From positions 124,001 through 188,000 of the forward strand of contig CM074697.1 of NCBI GenBank assembly GCA_037367355.1: a stretch of DNA of 64,000 nucleotides. The letters are read 5' to 3'. This stretch comes from Neoscytalidium dimidiatum (Eukaryota > Ascomycota > Dothideomycetes > Botryosphaeriales > Botryosphaeriaceae). Below are positions 12,691-25,100 of the stretch, one piece after another (within the stretch, counting starts at the first letter, position 1; each line of letters begins with the position of its first letter). Below the pieces are notes generated by a model. The model was not told the origin of the DNA, ran no database searches, and saw nothing but the letters and a program-made list of their open reading frames with translations. A program made the translations under genes and the position numbers.

Positions 12691-14576
12691 TGGCGCGCGA
12701 TGGTGATGAGACGGTGCGGATCTGGTGAGTCGGTCGTATGCTTTTCTGGTGCGACATCCTCGATCGGGACTAGCGTGGACCCTGAGTCAGCGAACCGAAC
12801 GCGCCGCGCGCCCTTCAAAAATCAGCGCCGCCTCGCGCTCCTCTTCTCTCCTTTGTATCCTTCCAGTTTACAACAAGTGAGCCCCCCTGCTTCCCGCGCC
12901 TCCACAAAGTCCAGTTCGCTGACCCACTCTCCAGATGATGAAAGCCTAGCGTGTACCCGATGAGCTGCCCCCTCTCTCGTTTTCAAGCTCTCCCTTCACC
13001 GGGCTTAAGTGGTTTGATCGTGGGATTGGAGGCAGCATGATATCGGCGTTCGGCACACCCACCTTGTTACATTAACGGACGCTAAAAGGCATCTCTGAAC
13101 CTACAACTGGATGGATATCCCTTTGATCGCTGCGCTTGCACCGGTCCGAGGCTGGAACGAACTGAACGAAAGACGGATATGTACATAGGAGCAATGGAAT
13201 TCTAACTTATTGGGCCACATTCGACTTTCATTCGTCGCAAATTGTGTTAGGCCACTGAAACGCTGGACTTTACCCTATGGAAGCCTTGTAGCTCCCCATA
13301 TAACGGCTTTCCATCGCGCCAGCGAAGATTGATTTTGCTTTCTGGGCATCGTCAACAGGTCCACGTCTTCCGCTCATAGACTCTGGACTGTAACAACGGT
13401 GTCACATTCCACAACACGGTTCGTTCTTCACTCGACATTAGCGTTCATGTCCTTGTTGAACATGATGCGGGATGGTGTCGCGAATTTGTTTAGAGGAGCG
13501 GTGGCGGGATAAGTCACCGAACTTGCGTGTGCACGACTACCTCGAACTAAACTACGGCCGAAGGACAAGCTACGACTACGAGTTAGACATATCTTACCTG
13601 ACTGAGCTGCATTGTCCTCGAGCACGTTATTGAAGCGCATGGATACGGTACGGTACGCAAGTCAAAAGGTCCGAAGCAAACTCAAGTGAAGCAGGCAAAG
13701 CACATAACCAGTTACATATCACGAAATAGAAGGCAGATATTACAAATCTTCACGGCACTCAGGTTTTATAGATCCCCCAGCGAGCGACGCATTTGCGAAG
13801 TACCTCGCTGGGTCTGCTCTCCTATGTGACCAGAGAGTCACATAGTTGAGCAGAGCCCACCCACCCAGGACTTAGGTGCGTCCTTGACACTGGCTTCCCG
13901 ATCCCCCATGCGCTCGACCCTGTCTGCGGGGCCGAACAGGAGGTGGTGCTTACCAAAAGATAAGGTGAAGCCGGATGGAGAGGAAAGGAAGAAGTCTCGG
14001 TCAAAGAGTGCGAAGGTATATAAAGCACAAGGGTTGATCTGGAGCTGGTGGCTGCCCCGGATCACACAAGCGAGAGCCTGCGCTAAACTTGTCTGGGTTG
14101 GTTGATCTGGAAGTTAGTGCCAGAAAGGGAACGCATGGCGTCATTGCATCACACGAGGGGCGTAGTACGGTCGACGAAATGCCAATGCACGCATTTTCCA
14201 CAGCTGGTGAAGGGTATGTAGGCCATTGGAGAACGATTGTATCCGTTTGAGAGACGGGCTATACACACGAGGAAGAAACAACGCCTCCCGACGCATTAAT
14301 CAGGCTATCCGAAGGACAGTAAAGCCCCAATTTTCTTCCACGGAAGTCGAGGATAAATATCAGTATGGGCTCATTGGTTTCCTACTACGCATTCGACCTG
14401 ACCGACCATCCGGGCATTCGTTGCATAGCCTGTCACCTGTATTATCCCCGAGAGGATAGAGAACGGTGGGACGAAAGTTCATATTCGTGAGTTTCATTTT
14501 TGTCACAGGATAACCGCAGTATTTCTGCGTATCACTCCTCCTCGACCAGGGCTCAACACCGACTCCTTCTGCTTAT
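12691..14576. other. Intergenic, 1.9 kb
   Basis: Contains the promoter of the synthetase gene at its left end and the 3' UTR of the oxygenase gene at its right end. No credible gene is seen; a 70-codon minus-strand frame at 13428-13640 has no domain. A hairpin-forming inverted repeat lies at 13813-13854 and is listed separately. Confidence 0.5.
13813..13854. repeat. Hairpin-forming inverted repeat, 18-nt arms
   Basis: Left arm TCTGCTCTCCTATGTGAC (13813-13830) and right arm GTCACATAGTTGAGCAGA (13837-13854) are reverse complements at 16 of 18 positions, around a 6-nt loop CAGAGA. It is intergenic and could fold as DNA cruciform or RNA. No function is assigned. Confidence 0.7.
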
Positions 14577-15927
14577 CTAATTGTGGATCTTCGCATGCAG
14601 ACCCGGAATGATCTCCAGGTCCTTCTCCTTGTACTCGTACTTGCCGTCCTCGCTAATCTTCGGCGCCTGCGTCCTGCGCTGCTGCTGAGTCTGCCTCACC
14701 TTGACCCACTGCTCCATCGTCAGGTGCTGGCCCAGCTTGGTGAAATCGTTCTCCTCGAGCCCGAGACGCTTCAGCAGCGGGCTGTTCTTGAGCGGGTCGA
14801 GGACGACATGGTTGTTCGGGCTGCAGAATCACAATCAGCGTCGTTATTCCCCCGGGCGCCAGAAAATCTCAAACCAGACTTACCGCGCGAAGTACAGCAC
14901 GCCCAGGCGGTCCACGTGCGCCTGGTCGTCCGGCGGCGCATGCACGCGGTGGATGCTGCTCTTCAGGTAGCCGCCGGTGATGGCGCTCAGGGCGTCGCAG
15001 ATGTTGATGGTGATGGTCTCGTCCTGCGGCTTGACCCACTTCCACTCGCCCTGCGAGTTGAGGATCTGCAGCGCGGCGACGGGCTGGCGGAAGAGCAGCG
15101 TCACCGACCCGAGGTCGGTGTGGCCGGGGGTGAAGAGCGAGCCAACGCGCTGGTTCTCCTCGGGCGTGCGCGCCTTGTAGTGCATGTAGCGTAGGTGGTC
15201 CTCGCCCTTCTCGTCGTAGACGTGATCGCGCACGAGCTGCTCCTCGTCGGGCAGCTCGAGGATGATGGCGAAGAGGCGGAGGAGCTTGTTCACGACGAGC
15301 TCGTGGCATTTCTGTGAAGGCTATGAGCTTGATTATTTTGCGTGATGAGCTAGGAGTGGACGTACCCGGCTGAATTGTTCGATCTCGTCGATATGGTCTT
15401 GGAGCACCGGGGGGTGGTTGCGCTTATGGAAGCCATCGAACTTCGGGATGTTGTATACCTGGATATTGTCCTTGATGCTTCCATCCTCGGTAAGACTGAT
15501 TCTTAAGTAAGCCAAACTGTTTTCCCAATTTGGTATTGACTGCTCACTTCCTCAGACCAGCGGGTCTGTATCCATTGTACTCTCCACTCTCAAGATCGGC
15601 CAGGTTGTGGTACTTCAACTTCTCTTCCAATGGCAAGTCGTAGAATTCACGGCCCAGTGCGAATTGCCTGTCCACTTCCTCTTGGCTGATGCCGAAGTTT
15701 TTAACGTAGAAGAAACCAACATGCTGTGCGGCATAGGTGAGCTGCTCTGCAAGCTTCTCCTTGCCACCCGGCTTATCGAATTGGCTGAGGTCAAGCGTCA
15801 CGAGTTCTGCCCAATCCACTAATACCCCGCGTCAGTCTCTCCGCAGCAAATTTGCAGGGAGAGCTCACTTACAGTCAGCTTTGGTCACCGGGACCTGCTT
15901 ATACGGCGAGATAACCTTCCCAGGCAT
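14577..15927 (-). CDS. 2-oxoglutarate/Fe(II)-dependent oxygenase (isopenicillin N synthase-like)
   Basis: Five exons (15927-15873, 15818-15548, 15501-15366, 15311-14884, 14820-14577) give 377 aa, and all phases agree. The N-terminal DIOX_N domain includes QLTYAAQHVGFFYVKNFGI, EEKLKYHN and GYRPAGLRK. The catalytic jelly-roll has the iron-binding HTDLGSVTLLF (H-x-D) and the distal His in SIHRVHAP. In this family the enzymes oxidise small molecules with 2-oxoglutarate and O2. The closest style is the fungal DIOX group annotated as gibberellin 20-oxidase- or flavonol-synthase-like; the substrate is unknown. No biosynthetic cluster genes flank it, so a stand-alone detoxifying or metabolic role is as likely as secondary metabolism. 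Confidence 0.9.
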
Positions 15928-17253
15928 GATTGTTTCAGAGATTCAGTTCTGTAGGTTGATTTTGTGCTGATCCTAAGATTTAGGCCGCGCGACTGGCTAA
16001 TGCACGACATTATATGCCGTTCATCCCACTATCCACCCATGTAGTCGGCGACCATCCAGCAGCTACCCCTCCGTCGTCCGCTTTGAAATCCGCCCGATAT
16101 GGTATCACCTATCCCCGCAATCACATCATAGATAATCTTCAGCCAATGCGCCGTGCTGGCAGTACGATGGGTCCGGCGAGAGTGGAGCCCGAGATTGGAG
16201 AAACAGCGAGGGGCGGATAAGTTCCAATCCTTCCGACGACGCTTTGCATGGAGAAACCGAAGTTTAGCAGCACTTTGAGATAGTCAAGCTAATAATAATT
16301 CATGATTGGAGGGTGTGGTCGGGAAAATGTATTGTTTGGTGTTTTCGCTGGGCATGGGAGCACGCAATGCGGGGAAGCTCTTACAACATCGCCGCGCACA
16401 GCGTTTACCTCCATCAGATATCTCCGACGTCCTGTTTCCTCTCATTATACTACTTCGAGAAATTTTGAGCGCAGTTTTGGGTGTTGAAACGGATCCAGAT
16501 CATATATTTTCCAGATTCTAGAATTAGTCATCAGAATTCTCGTACTCCATCCTTTTGTTGTTGTTCCGGATACTCTTTACAGAGGACCTTGATATGCAAA
16601 AGGCTACCTATCACAGACAGCGCGTCACAGGTATGTTAGTTACTACTACAAGTATACATTGACACCAATTCATCTTGCAGCGACAGCCACATCGGCTGTC
16701 CCTGACAGTTCGAGACGGTGGCGCCAGTGAAATCAGTATATCCCACTCCTCAAAGAAAATGGCCTGAGTAGCAGACAGGTGCTTATCCGTGATCAATGAC
16801 GAGCTCTCGTCACAGAGAAACTAAAAAGAAAAAAGGTGTACGGCATAGTCCAAGTAAGCCCTCCGCCACACCGGCAGCCACAGTAACAAGCCGGGGTCGT
16901 ATTCGATGCCTAGTCCAAATAAGCTTCCCCTGCCGATGCTTTGATCACCAGGTAAGCACGGCTGGTAGCGGCTCTTTGCCGACAATGGGGCGATCACACA
17001 CACGGCTTGCGCAGCATTGTCAAAGACCCTGGCTCCGTCGGTTCGCACCAGCTCTGCGCGGTGTCCATCCTGCGGGTAGTTCCTTATCTCGTCCCTGCAT
17101 CCGATAAACGAGGCAGGAATGGTTCTTTTCTCCGCTGGTGCTCATTTTCAACCAATATGGTGTCGTCTGTTTCCGTGTTCGTGATATATATCTGCCGCGC
17201 GGCTGGGCTCCGCTCGACTCTGAGAGTACGGCACTTTGCAGACCTTTCCAAAC
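15928..17253. other. Intergenic divergent region, 1.3 kb
   Basis: Lies between the divergent oxygenase (minus) and permease (plus) genes and should hold both promoters. The part near 16270-16660 is AT-rich. No gene or RNA is seen. Confidence 0.5.
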
Positions 17254-19581
17254 ATGGATGACAAAAAGCACCAGCCGAGGACTTTCTTGGGAGTCGTCAA
17301 AGAGGTCTTTGATTGGTATCCGTCATATTACCCCGCCCATGAGCGAAAGTAAGTTCTAAATTCCTGTCTCATTGTGTAACATCGCACTGACAGGACAGAC
17401 TGCTGTTCAAGCTTGATCTGTCGATCCTCATCTTCGCTTGCCTGTGTTGTAAGTGATCCCTCAAGACTTCTCCCTAGACGAAAATAGCCAACCAATATAT
17501 TCAGTCTTCACGAAATATTTGGATCAGTCGAATATCAGCAATGCGTACACTTCCGGGATGAAAGAGGAGCTGGGTCTGTACGGCAATGAACTCAATTACT
17601 TCAACGTCATGTATTTCACGGCCTATGTTATCGCACAGATTCCCATGCTTCTGCTCATCTCGCGACCAAAGCTGTAAGCCCCATCTCGAAACATCCGTGG
17701 TACAGACGGATCACTGATTATAATACAGAGCGCGTTTCATGCTTCCCACTCTGGAGATAGCATGGGGTATTCTCACCTTTGCACAGAGTCGAGTCACGAG
17801 CGCGCGCCAGCTATACGCTCTTCGTTTCTTCGTCGGCTTGTTTGAAGCACCAGTGTTCGCTGGGACGCACTTCATCCTGGGCAGCTGGTACAAGAAGAAC
17901 GAGCTATTCAAAAGAGCGGGTACTTGGTTCATTTGCAACTCCCTTGGCACGATGGTCAGCGGATACTTGCAAGCTGCAGCATACACCAATTTGTCCGGCG
18001 TTGCCGGTATGTCGGGATGGCGGTCAGTTGTCTTTTCTCCACACAACCTCGCAATCAAATTAACTGTGCAATAGATGGCTGTTCATAATAGGTGCGTCCA
18101 GAATTCGCACCTACGTTCCTCCGTATATTAATCTTAAGCAGACGGTATCTTCACCATACCTGTAGCATTGGCTGGCTACATTATCTTCCCTGGCATCCCT
18201 GAATCACCAAAGCCGATTTTCCTCACCCACAACGATATCGCCCTTGCGAAAGAGCGCATGGAGGACGAGAAAGTTCGGCCACCAGGCAAGCTCAACCTCG
18301 ATGTCTTCAAGCGAAGTCTCCGCCGTTGGCACATCTGGGTCTTCGTATTCTGCTACATGTGCGTTATTAAGTTTCCAAACGCCCCTGTATCATAGACTAA
18401 CGCTTGTTCCTTCTCAGCTGCATGATCATCTCTTCCTATCCCATGTCGTACATGAATCTCTGGCTCAAAGCCGAGCACTATTCCGTTCCGCAGATCAACA
18501 AGCTGCCCACGGCCCTCAACGCCATCAACATCGTGGCGTCTTGGCTAGGGACAACTCTGGCTGCTATTTACCCGTCGTGGATCATATACTCCATCTCTAT
18601 GACTGCCTGTATCTTCTCTGCCATATGCATGACCGTATGGTACATTCCGAATGCGCTGAAGTAAGTGTTTCCTCCATTGATTTTTTTGCATGGGAGGCCG
18701 AGATCTTGAGCATCGCAGGGCTTCCAAGGTGATTGTTGTGCATGTGCCTCTTGCTGATTGGTCCCACAGGTTCGTGGCATGGTACGCTTTGGGTCTTGCA
18801 GGATGTGCTAGTCCGATTTTGTACTCGACCGTAAACATGATACTGAAGGATGACGCCGAGGAGAGGGCGTTGACTGTGGTGAGTCAATACGCAAATGCCT
18901 GTAGCCTAGAATGGCAGACTAATCACTATCGGTCTACTCGGGGGAGTGTTTGAACGGCAAGGCAATCCTCACGCTCAGTTGAAGTGTCCTGTGATCAGAC
19001 TCAAAAATATTGCAACAATCAGGCCATCATGTGGGCAGCTGGAGCAGCCATCCTGGACGGTAGCGTCCAAGTCTAATAACGACATTCGTGTCTGGACGAC
19101 TGGTTCGACTCCGTATGCGCATCAAGATGCCTGTTGTTGCAATATCTTTGAACATGACCCTGTCGCCTTGGGCGGGAAAATCCAATTTCGGATTAAACCT
19201 GCTCATCTGGCTATCTTCTTAAGCTGTCCGTGGGAACTTGCCTTGCCGTGTCAACTCTTCCCGATTGGGCCATGTGCATAACAGGGCTCGATGATGTCGT
19301 TTGGCTACAGTTTCAATATTTGGGTGCCGCTTTTACTGTTTCCGACGGCCGGAGACTGGGGCGCACCTCAATGGAAGGCTGGGTGGCCCAGCAGTATAGC
19401 ATTTTTTGCTCTCTTGTGGCTAGGGTTCTTGACAGCGGTGTGGTTGAATCGGAGAGAGTAAGTCCGAGCCTGGGGCGCCATCGTCCACGCATATATTAAC
19501 ATCGTTCGTGGAAGCTAACAAGAGTGAAATATTAGCCAAAGAAAAGACGAGGAAGTTAGATCTGAATCAATTGAGTCCTAG
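17254..19581 (+). CDS. MFS anion:cation symporter, Dal5/allantoate permease-like
   Basis: Ten exons give 470 aa: 17254-17348, 17399-17448, 17505-17673, 17729-18022, 18075-18091, 18142-18358, 18418-18660, 18770-18878, 19285-19457 and 19536-19581. The family signature begins [20 protein letters not shown], then [47 protein letters not shown] and [12 protein letters not shown]. The C-terminal half reads [20 protein letters not shown]. The 12 membrane helices are spread over these exons. Members import allantoate, ureidosuccinate, nicotinate, pantothenate, thiazole or similar organic anions with protons; the substrate here is unknown. Two odd points: a 17-nt exon (18075-18091) and a 406-nt intron (18879-19284), far longer than the rest. 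Confidence 0.9.
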
Positions 19582-20233
19582 AAAGAAGCGTTATGGGGAG
19601 GCTTTTTTTTTCTTATAGGGTACCATACCTAACTACATCATTCTTCGATTTTTTTAACCGTTGAAAACCTTTGGAGTTTCGTTTCTTCTATGATGCTAGA
19701 TCTCAGCAGAACGAAGGTCAACGAGAAACCCTTTCCCACCATACCTTCTTGCGCGAGCTCAATGCGGTAGCTACGTTCTTTGGGGTGAGAATCATTCACA
19801 GCTCAAGAAATTCTTCCATTCACCAGGAAGATCAAGCAGCCCGGATGCCGGCAACCGGCCTCCAGCGTGTCGCGCTGCATCACATTCTTTTCATACGCTT
19901 TGAGCTCTCGCTCTCCCCCAAATCCATCGGCACACTCCTCCCTCACCGTCCTCTGCAACACAGGCTATTGCACGATATTTACGCATCACCTTCCTCTCCG
20001 TTTTGCACCTTTACGGCAATCATCAAAGCTCACATACTCCCGCGCAAATTTCTTGTATGCGTAGAGCAGCCCAACACCCCAGAAGCTCGTTCACCTGGAG
20101 CTGCTTGTGACACGAAGTAGGTACTTCGTCAAATCGGAAAATATCATGACAGAGCTCATTACATCAAAGGTTACTACACGCCAGAAAGCTTCCTGACAGC
20201 CCAGATTGGAAATTTCCCCGGCCGACAGCTGCT
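19582..20233. other. Intergenic, 652 bp
   Basis: Tail of the permease gene and promoter of the RNase H-like gene. A 149-codon plus-strand frame (19671-20120) shows no domain and no coding character that I trust. Confidence 0.5.
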
Positions 20234-21361
20234 ATGGATTCTCCAGGTGAGACTGACGAGGCCATCAACAATTCTTCCGTGGATCTTTCAGATCATCAAA
20301 ACCCCCCGGACGACCCGTATCCGTGCTCGCAAGATATCTCATCCGCGCTCACCGCCCAGCTTTGGGAGATGGCCCTCCCGGCAGAGAAAGACCTTACGTA
20401 CAAGGACCTCGCACAAGCTGTCCACAAATTTGCAGCTCGGATCCACACCAAGAAGAGGAGCGCAGCTCAGGAATTTGCAATCAAATACTCTCGGCCTCGC
20501 GAGGACGACGAGGGCACCTTCGCGATTTTCGGGGACGGAAGCGCGTCTGGGAGCATTCCCGCGGAGCTGGCAAAGATCAGATCTCGGGGCTCCAAGTGCA
20601 AGGTCAGAGATGACGTCAAGAAATGGGTCAGCGCCGGCATCGCCTACAAGAAGCACAGCAACGACAGGGGATGGCAGGTCTCCGGCTTCCCCGCGCCGTT
20701 CCTCTGGACCAACAACGACGGCGAGCTGTACGCCATCAAGAGGGGCCTCCTCGTCTTTGAGAGCTTGCACGGGAGCAACAAGGCCATGGCGACGCTGCTG
20801 CTCTTCTCCGATGCGAAGGTGGTGCTCGAAATGATCGAAGCACTTCGCCACGAGCTTAGACTTCCTCGCATCAGCCTCACCCTGCTGCTAGAGATCCTTG
20901 AGTTGATCATCAAGCTGGAAAAAGAACACGGGAAGCAGATCGACCTTCACTGGCTCCCCGGTCACAAAGGTATAGAGGGCAACGAGTTGGCAGATATGGC
21001 CGCCAAGCTGGCGAGGCCCGACCGGCTGTGGCCAGAAATGTATCCAGTCGTGGGGAGTACTGGAGAGCAGAAAGAGTCGGCAAATCGTGCGAGGAGGGGG
21101 GCATCGGAAATGTCTCAGATGGTACAGCATCAGCGAGAGACACAAGATGAATGCCAAGGAGCGGCTCAGGATGATATCCATCTGGAGTGGGACCCAGACA
21201 AGCCTATGCCAAGTTTCCAGAGTTTTGGATACTGGAGAGCGGGTGGAGATGATGATGAAACGGATAATCTGAGTTACGGTAGAGATACAAGCCGTGGAAT
21301 GCCATTGGAGTACATGAAGCGTAAAGAACTCCGCATCTCTCATGCACCTTCACCAAATTGA
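20234..21361 (+). CDS. Stand-alone RNase H-fold protein (retroelement-type RNase H1)
   Basis: Single-exon 375-aa protein. An acidic, Ser-rich N-terminus (1-60) precedes an RNase H domain at about 95-262. The four catalytic acids are visible: D101 (GDGSASG), E164 (GELYAIKRG), D193 (FSDAK) and D254 (NELADMAAK). The distal loop is HWLPGHKGIEGNELAD with H244. That loop is typical of RNase H domains carried by non-LTR retrotransposons, but no reverse transcriptase, endonuclease or poly-A tail is present. The C-terminal 110 residues are charged and low-complexity. With all four acids kept, nuclease activity on RNA:DNA hybrids is plausible but unproven. It could be a domesticated retroelement domain or a retroelement relic. 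A truncated relative lies at 30768-31142. Confidence 0.85.
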   Translation: MDSPGETDEAINNSSVDLSDHQNPPDDPYPCSQDISSALTAQLWEMALPAEKDLTYKDLAQAVHKFAARIHTKKRSAAQEFAIKYSRPREDDEGTFAIFGDGSASGSIPAELAKIRSRGSKCKVRDDVKKWVSAGIAYKKHSNDRGWQVSGFPAPFLWTNNDGELYAIKRGLLVFESLHGSNKAMATLLLFSDAKVVLEMIEALRHELRLPRISLTLLLEILELIIKLEKEHGKQIDLHWLPGHKGIEGNELADMAAKLARPDRLWPEMYPVVGSTGEQKESANRARRGASEMSQMVQHQRETQDECQGAAQDDIHLEWDPDKPMPSFQSFGYWRAGGDDDETDNLSYGRDTSRGMPLEYMKRKELRISHAPSPN

Positions 21362-22195
21362 CCGAGGGGATTGGTGTCACTCCACCAGCAGCACACCTTT
21401 CGCACTACAAAAGGCTTATACACTAGACAACATAGTCAATTACGAGCGAGTAACTCAGGTTAGATCATTGGAGAAATGAAAGTCATGAAAAAGAAAAGCG
21501 CAGTAGCTAGGGGATAGGTAACCTTCAGCGCCTCCGATCTCCGGGGCTGGCATGAGCTTCGACCCCAACGAAGTCAGGCAGTATACTTCAAAGAATGTGG
21601 AGTAATCGAATCAACTTGCATGAATCACGTTGAAGGCTGATTATGTGGGCCGAAAATCTCCCCCCGCCGGGGTTACCTATGCATCCATCACTTCACAATA
21701 TTGCGCGACTCTTCAGTCGCACCACCTTAAAAAGAGCTCTGGAGCATGGAGATTATCTACTGAAGCTCATTTTCAATTCCGAAATGCAGCGCCTTACATG
21801 TTGTGGCGGAGGTCACACACGGCGCGCGAAAGCTCATTCCCGCACGTCGGCACCTCGAGCCGGCTTATCGCCCTCACACGACACATTCTCAAACGCCACA
21901 GGTAGAGATCAAAATGCTTTTTCTATTACCAGATGGCCGTGTCAAATACCCTAATATCCCTGGTCCCAGCACAGAACCCATGCACCAAACAAAAAATACT
22001 TCCCCCAGCATCAACACATGCACGGATGCACGAAGAAACTCCTCCACTCGCGGCCGTATAAAAAAAGGAAAGGCTCACACCAAAGAACCCATCCATCATA
22101 AACACCCCACTCCCACATTGTTTATTACGGCTGCCTAATACAAGAGAGAGGAAAAGCCCAACCCCGCTCGCTCCTTTCCACCGGCTCAACCCACC
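21362..22195. other. Convergent intergenic, 834 bp
   Basis: Lies between the 3' ends of the RNase H-like gene (plus) and the large orphan gene (minus). No retroelement remains and no gene are seen. Confidence 0.5.
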
Positions 22196-25100
22196 TCACC
22201 TCGCATACCCGGGCAAGACCTCGCCCTCCCGCTCCCCCTCCACCTCATCCTCATCAACGAAATACTCCATCATCCGCCGCGGCAGCTCCTTCTCCCTCGC
22301 CCCGCCCATGCCAAACCCCCCACCACCATGCCTGCTTCCCGGCGGGCTCCGCAGCGGACTCCTCAACGGGACGTCCGGCCGCGAAAAGCTCTCCTTGCGA
22401 TCCCTGCCCCTCGCGAACTCCGCCGGGGAATAGTATTCCTTTTCTCCACCGCCGCCGCCGCCGCCGCCGCGACGACGCTCGGCAGAAGAGTAGTGGCTCG
22501 CCGCCGTCAGCGGTCTGCCGTTGTCATCGAGATTGACGCCGCGCAGCCCGCCGTAACGGGCCTCGTACTCGTCGAACTCGCGGCGCTGCGCCAGGAGCTT
22601 CTGCTCGAACTGGTGCATGCGGATCTTGCGATCGCGCTCGTTCAGCAGGCGGCCGTCCAGCTCGTCGATCCGGCTCTCCGAGCGGGGCGCCGGCGGAGGC
22701 AGGAGCGTGGTGGTGCTCTCGTTCTCACTGCCGCCCGTCGTCATCGCGGGGTTGCCGGACGTGAGCACCAGTGGGACCTCGCCACCGGCGTTCAGCTCGA
22801 CGGCCGCGTCGACGCCGCCGTCCCAGCGCAGCGGCGCGAGCCAGCAGTGGCTCTGGCGCTGGCTGGCCTCGCGGACAGCGACGGCGGTGGGCACGCGGCG
22901 CATGCCCGATAGGCTGCGCTGCGGGGGCCACGGCGGACAGTTCTCGAGCGATGGCGAGAGGAAGTATGGGACGTCGGATTTGTACTTGATGCCCTCCGTG
23001 TCGACTGACAGGGTCGAGAGCACCTGGAGGATGCCGTAGAGCAGGAGCCAGCGCCCCAGCCGCGCGTCGGCGGCGGGCACATCACGCAGGTCCGCAGCGA
23101 CGGACTTTTCGTACTCGAGGAACTCATCGCGCAGGTCGTTGGCTAAACGAGGACGTGATAACACGGGTCAGTTAAGCGCGTGTCACGTTTGTCACATAGA
23201 AATTGCTTCAAAAACATCGGGTAGCTGCAGGGGCTGTTGGGTGGGAAAGCGTGCGGATTAAGGTTGGGTGCCAAGGTGTCGGGCTTCGGGGAAGGGGATG
23301 AGACGGGACAGAAAAGCTTACCTTCCAGCATCATTCCCAATTTATTGATGTTTGTCGCGTCGCCGAATGCCAAGGAGATTTTCATGTGCTCAGAGGGGTC
23401 CCGCGGAGATGCCGTCTTGTCCTTCTTGCCGATACCAAAAATATTCTTCTTCTTAGCTGGTCCGGCTGTAAGCGACGACACGCGACGAGGAATGAGTGGA
23501 TAGGGGTGCGGGATGTGGAGGTAGCCATGCTGGTTGTCGAAGCTAATTAGCATGTCTGTTATAGGCATGCCTGGCAGGTCCGGCGAAAATATGTCCGTCA
23601 TGGCTGTCTTGCTAGCCATTTCCCACTTGCGTGTATGTCGCGCCTCGTTGTCGGTCCAAACAATGTCGCGATTGACGAGAACGTCGTAAACAGCGCCAAA
23701 ATCTCCTTGCAATTTGCGCATCATTTCCCTGCTAACCCAGTGGCCGTGTTGATTTGCCTTTGCAGGCCATTGTCCGTATATCCGAGCAAAGTATCGTTTT
23801 AGCCAGTCTCGGAACGATTCCGAGGCTCGGAAGGCCGGGCTGTTTGCGACGACATTGGGTAAATGCCATAGTTCCGGAAAGGAGAACGTGCTGAGCTTTT
23901 CTTCCGCGTTCAATATCTTAATTTGCATCCCATTGTAGGCTTTCTCCAGGTTGTGTCGTGTTACGGGGGAGAGTCTTTTGAACTCCGGGCGATCGAAGGC
24001 GCTCCGAGTCAGCATCCCTACAGCGTGAACAAAAGATTCCAGGTACCCCTGATCCCAGCCGACGTCGAGTTTCTCACTCCAAGCGAGCAAGCCGAGCGCA
24101 TTGGTGAGACTACCCCTTACGTCGTCGAGCCGTCTCCCGACGACATAGTCGACGATGATGGCGGCGGTGTTGGGACGTCGGTTCGGTTCGTTTAACTCGT
24201 ACATGATGTCCATGACCATCTGGAGCTCCGAAAGCATTTCAAAAAGGTCAGTACCAACGATTGGCTTGTCGTAAAGCAAGGCGAGGAAGTTCCTGGTCGC
24301 GACATGGTGGCGGCGTTGTGCATGCGGCGTTTTGATGTAGGACGGCGCGGGGAACCAGATCTCGTGTGTCACTTCGACTTCCTGGTTGCTCAAATCTGCT
24401 GAAGATGCAACGTCACTTTGAGTCCGAGAACGAGGTGGTGTTGGAAAAGCTGAAAGGCGGGGGTTTCGAAGAAGGTGATTTCCTCCATAAGCACTCTCAG
24501 AGGACCGGACTGAGTGGGGGCCGATCTGTCGGGTGGGTGACATCATACCACGATCTGATTGATCTCTTGCAGATGACATTGTAGAGGAAATCGTGTTCTC
24601 GTCGAGGTAGCCCAGGTTGGAAGAGGTGAGTGGATACGCCGGCGGTGAGTTCGCGGAACCGGCGACGCTGGGTGGCGGAGAGTAGTCTTCCTGCTCGATT
24701 TCGCCGTAAGTGACCAGGTTGCTGAGGAAAGATGAGCGCGCTTCTTGCAACTTCTCAACATGTACGCGCAACATCGGACGCGGTTCGTTATGGCTGTTAT
24801 GATCCTCGCTGAAATACACCAAGCAATCACCTGATGGCATGTACATGTCCGTATCCTAGACCCGTTAGTCATGATCCTTCCTAACCAGTGATTTGGGCCA
24901 CTCACGTGCTCGAATCCTCTCCATCTTGTGGTGAGCTGGCCATTTCCGTGCCAAACTTTCATGTTCGCCCAAGCTTTCTCTCGCGCCGAAAGCTGCGGAG
25001 CCGCACCCTTTGGCGACCTCGGATCCGATTCATAACTTTCGTTAGAGTGATACGTCTCAGCAGTCGACTGCGCCGTCTTTAGTGGGACACCGCCACCACG

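Noticed and set aside
19671..20120. 149-codon plus-strand frame upstream of the RNase H gene
   Set aside because: His/Ser-rich composition, no homology clue, no splice link to the RNase H frame.
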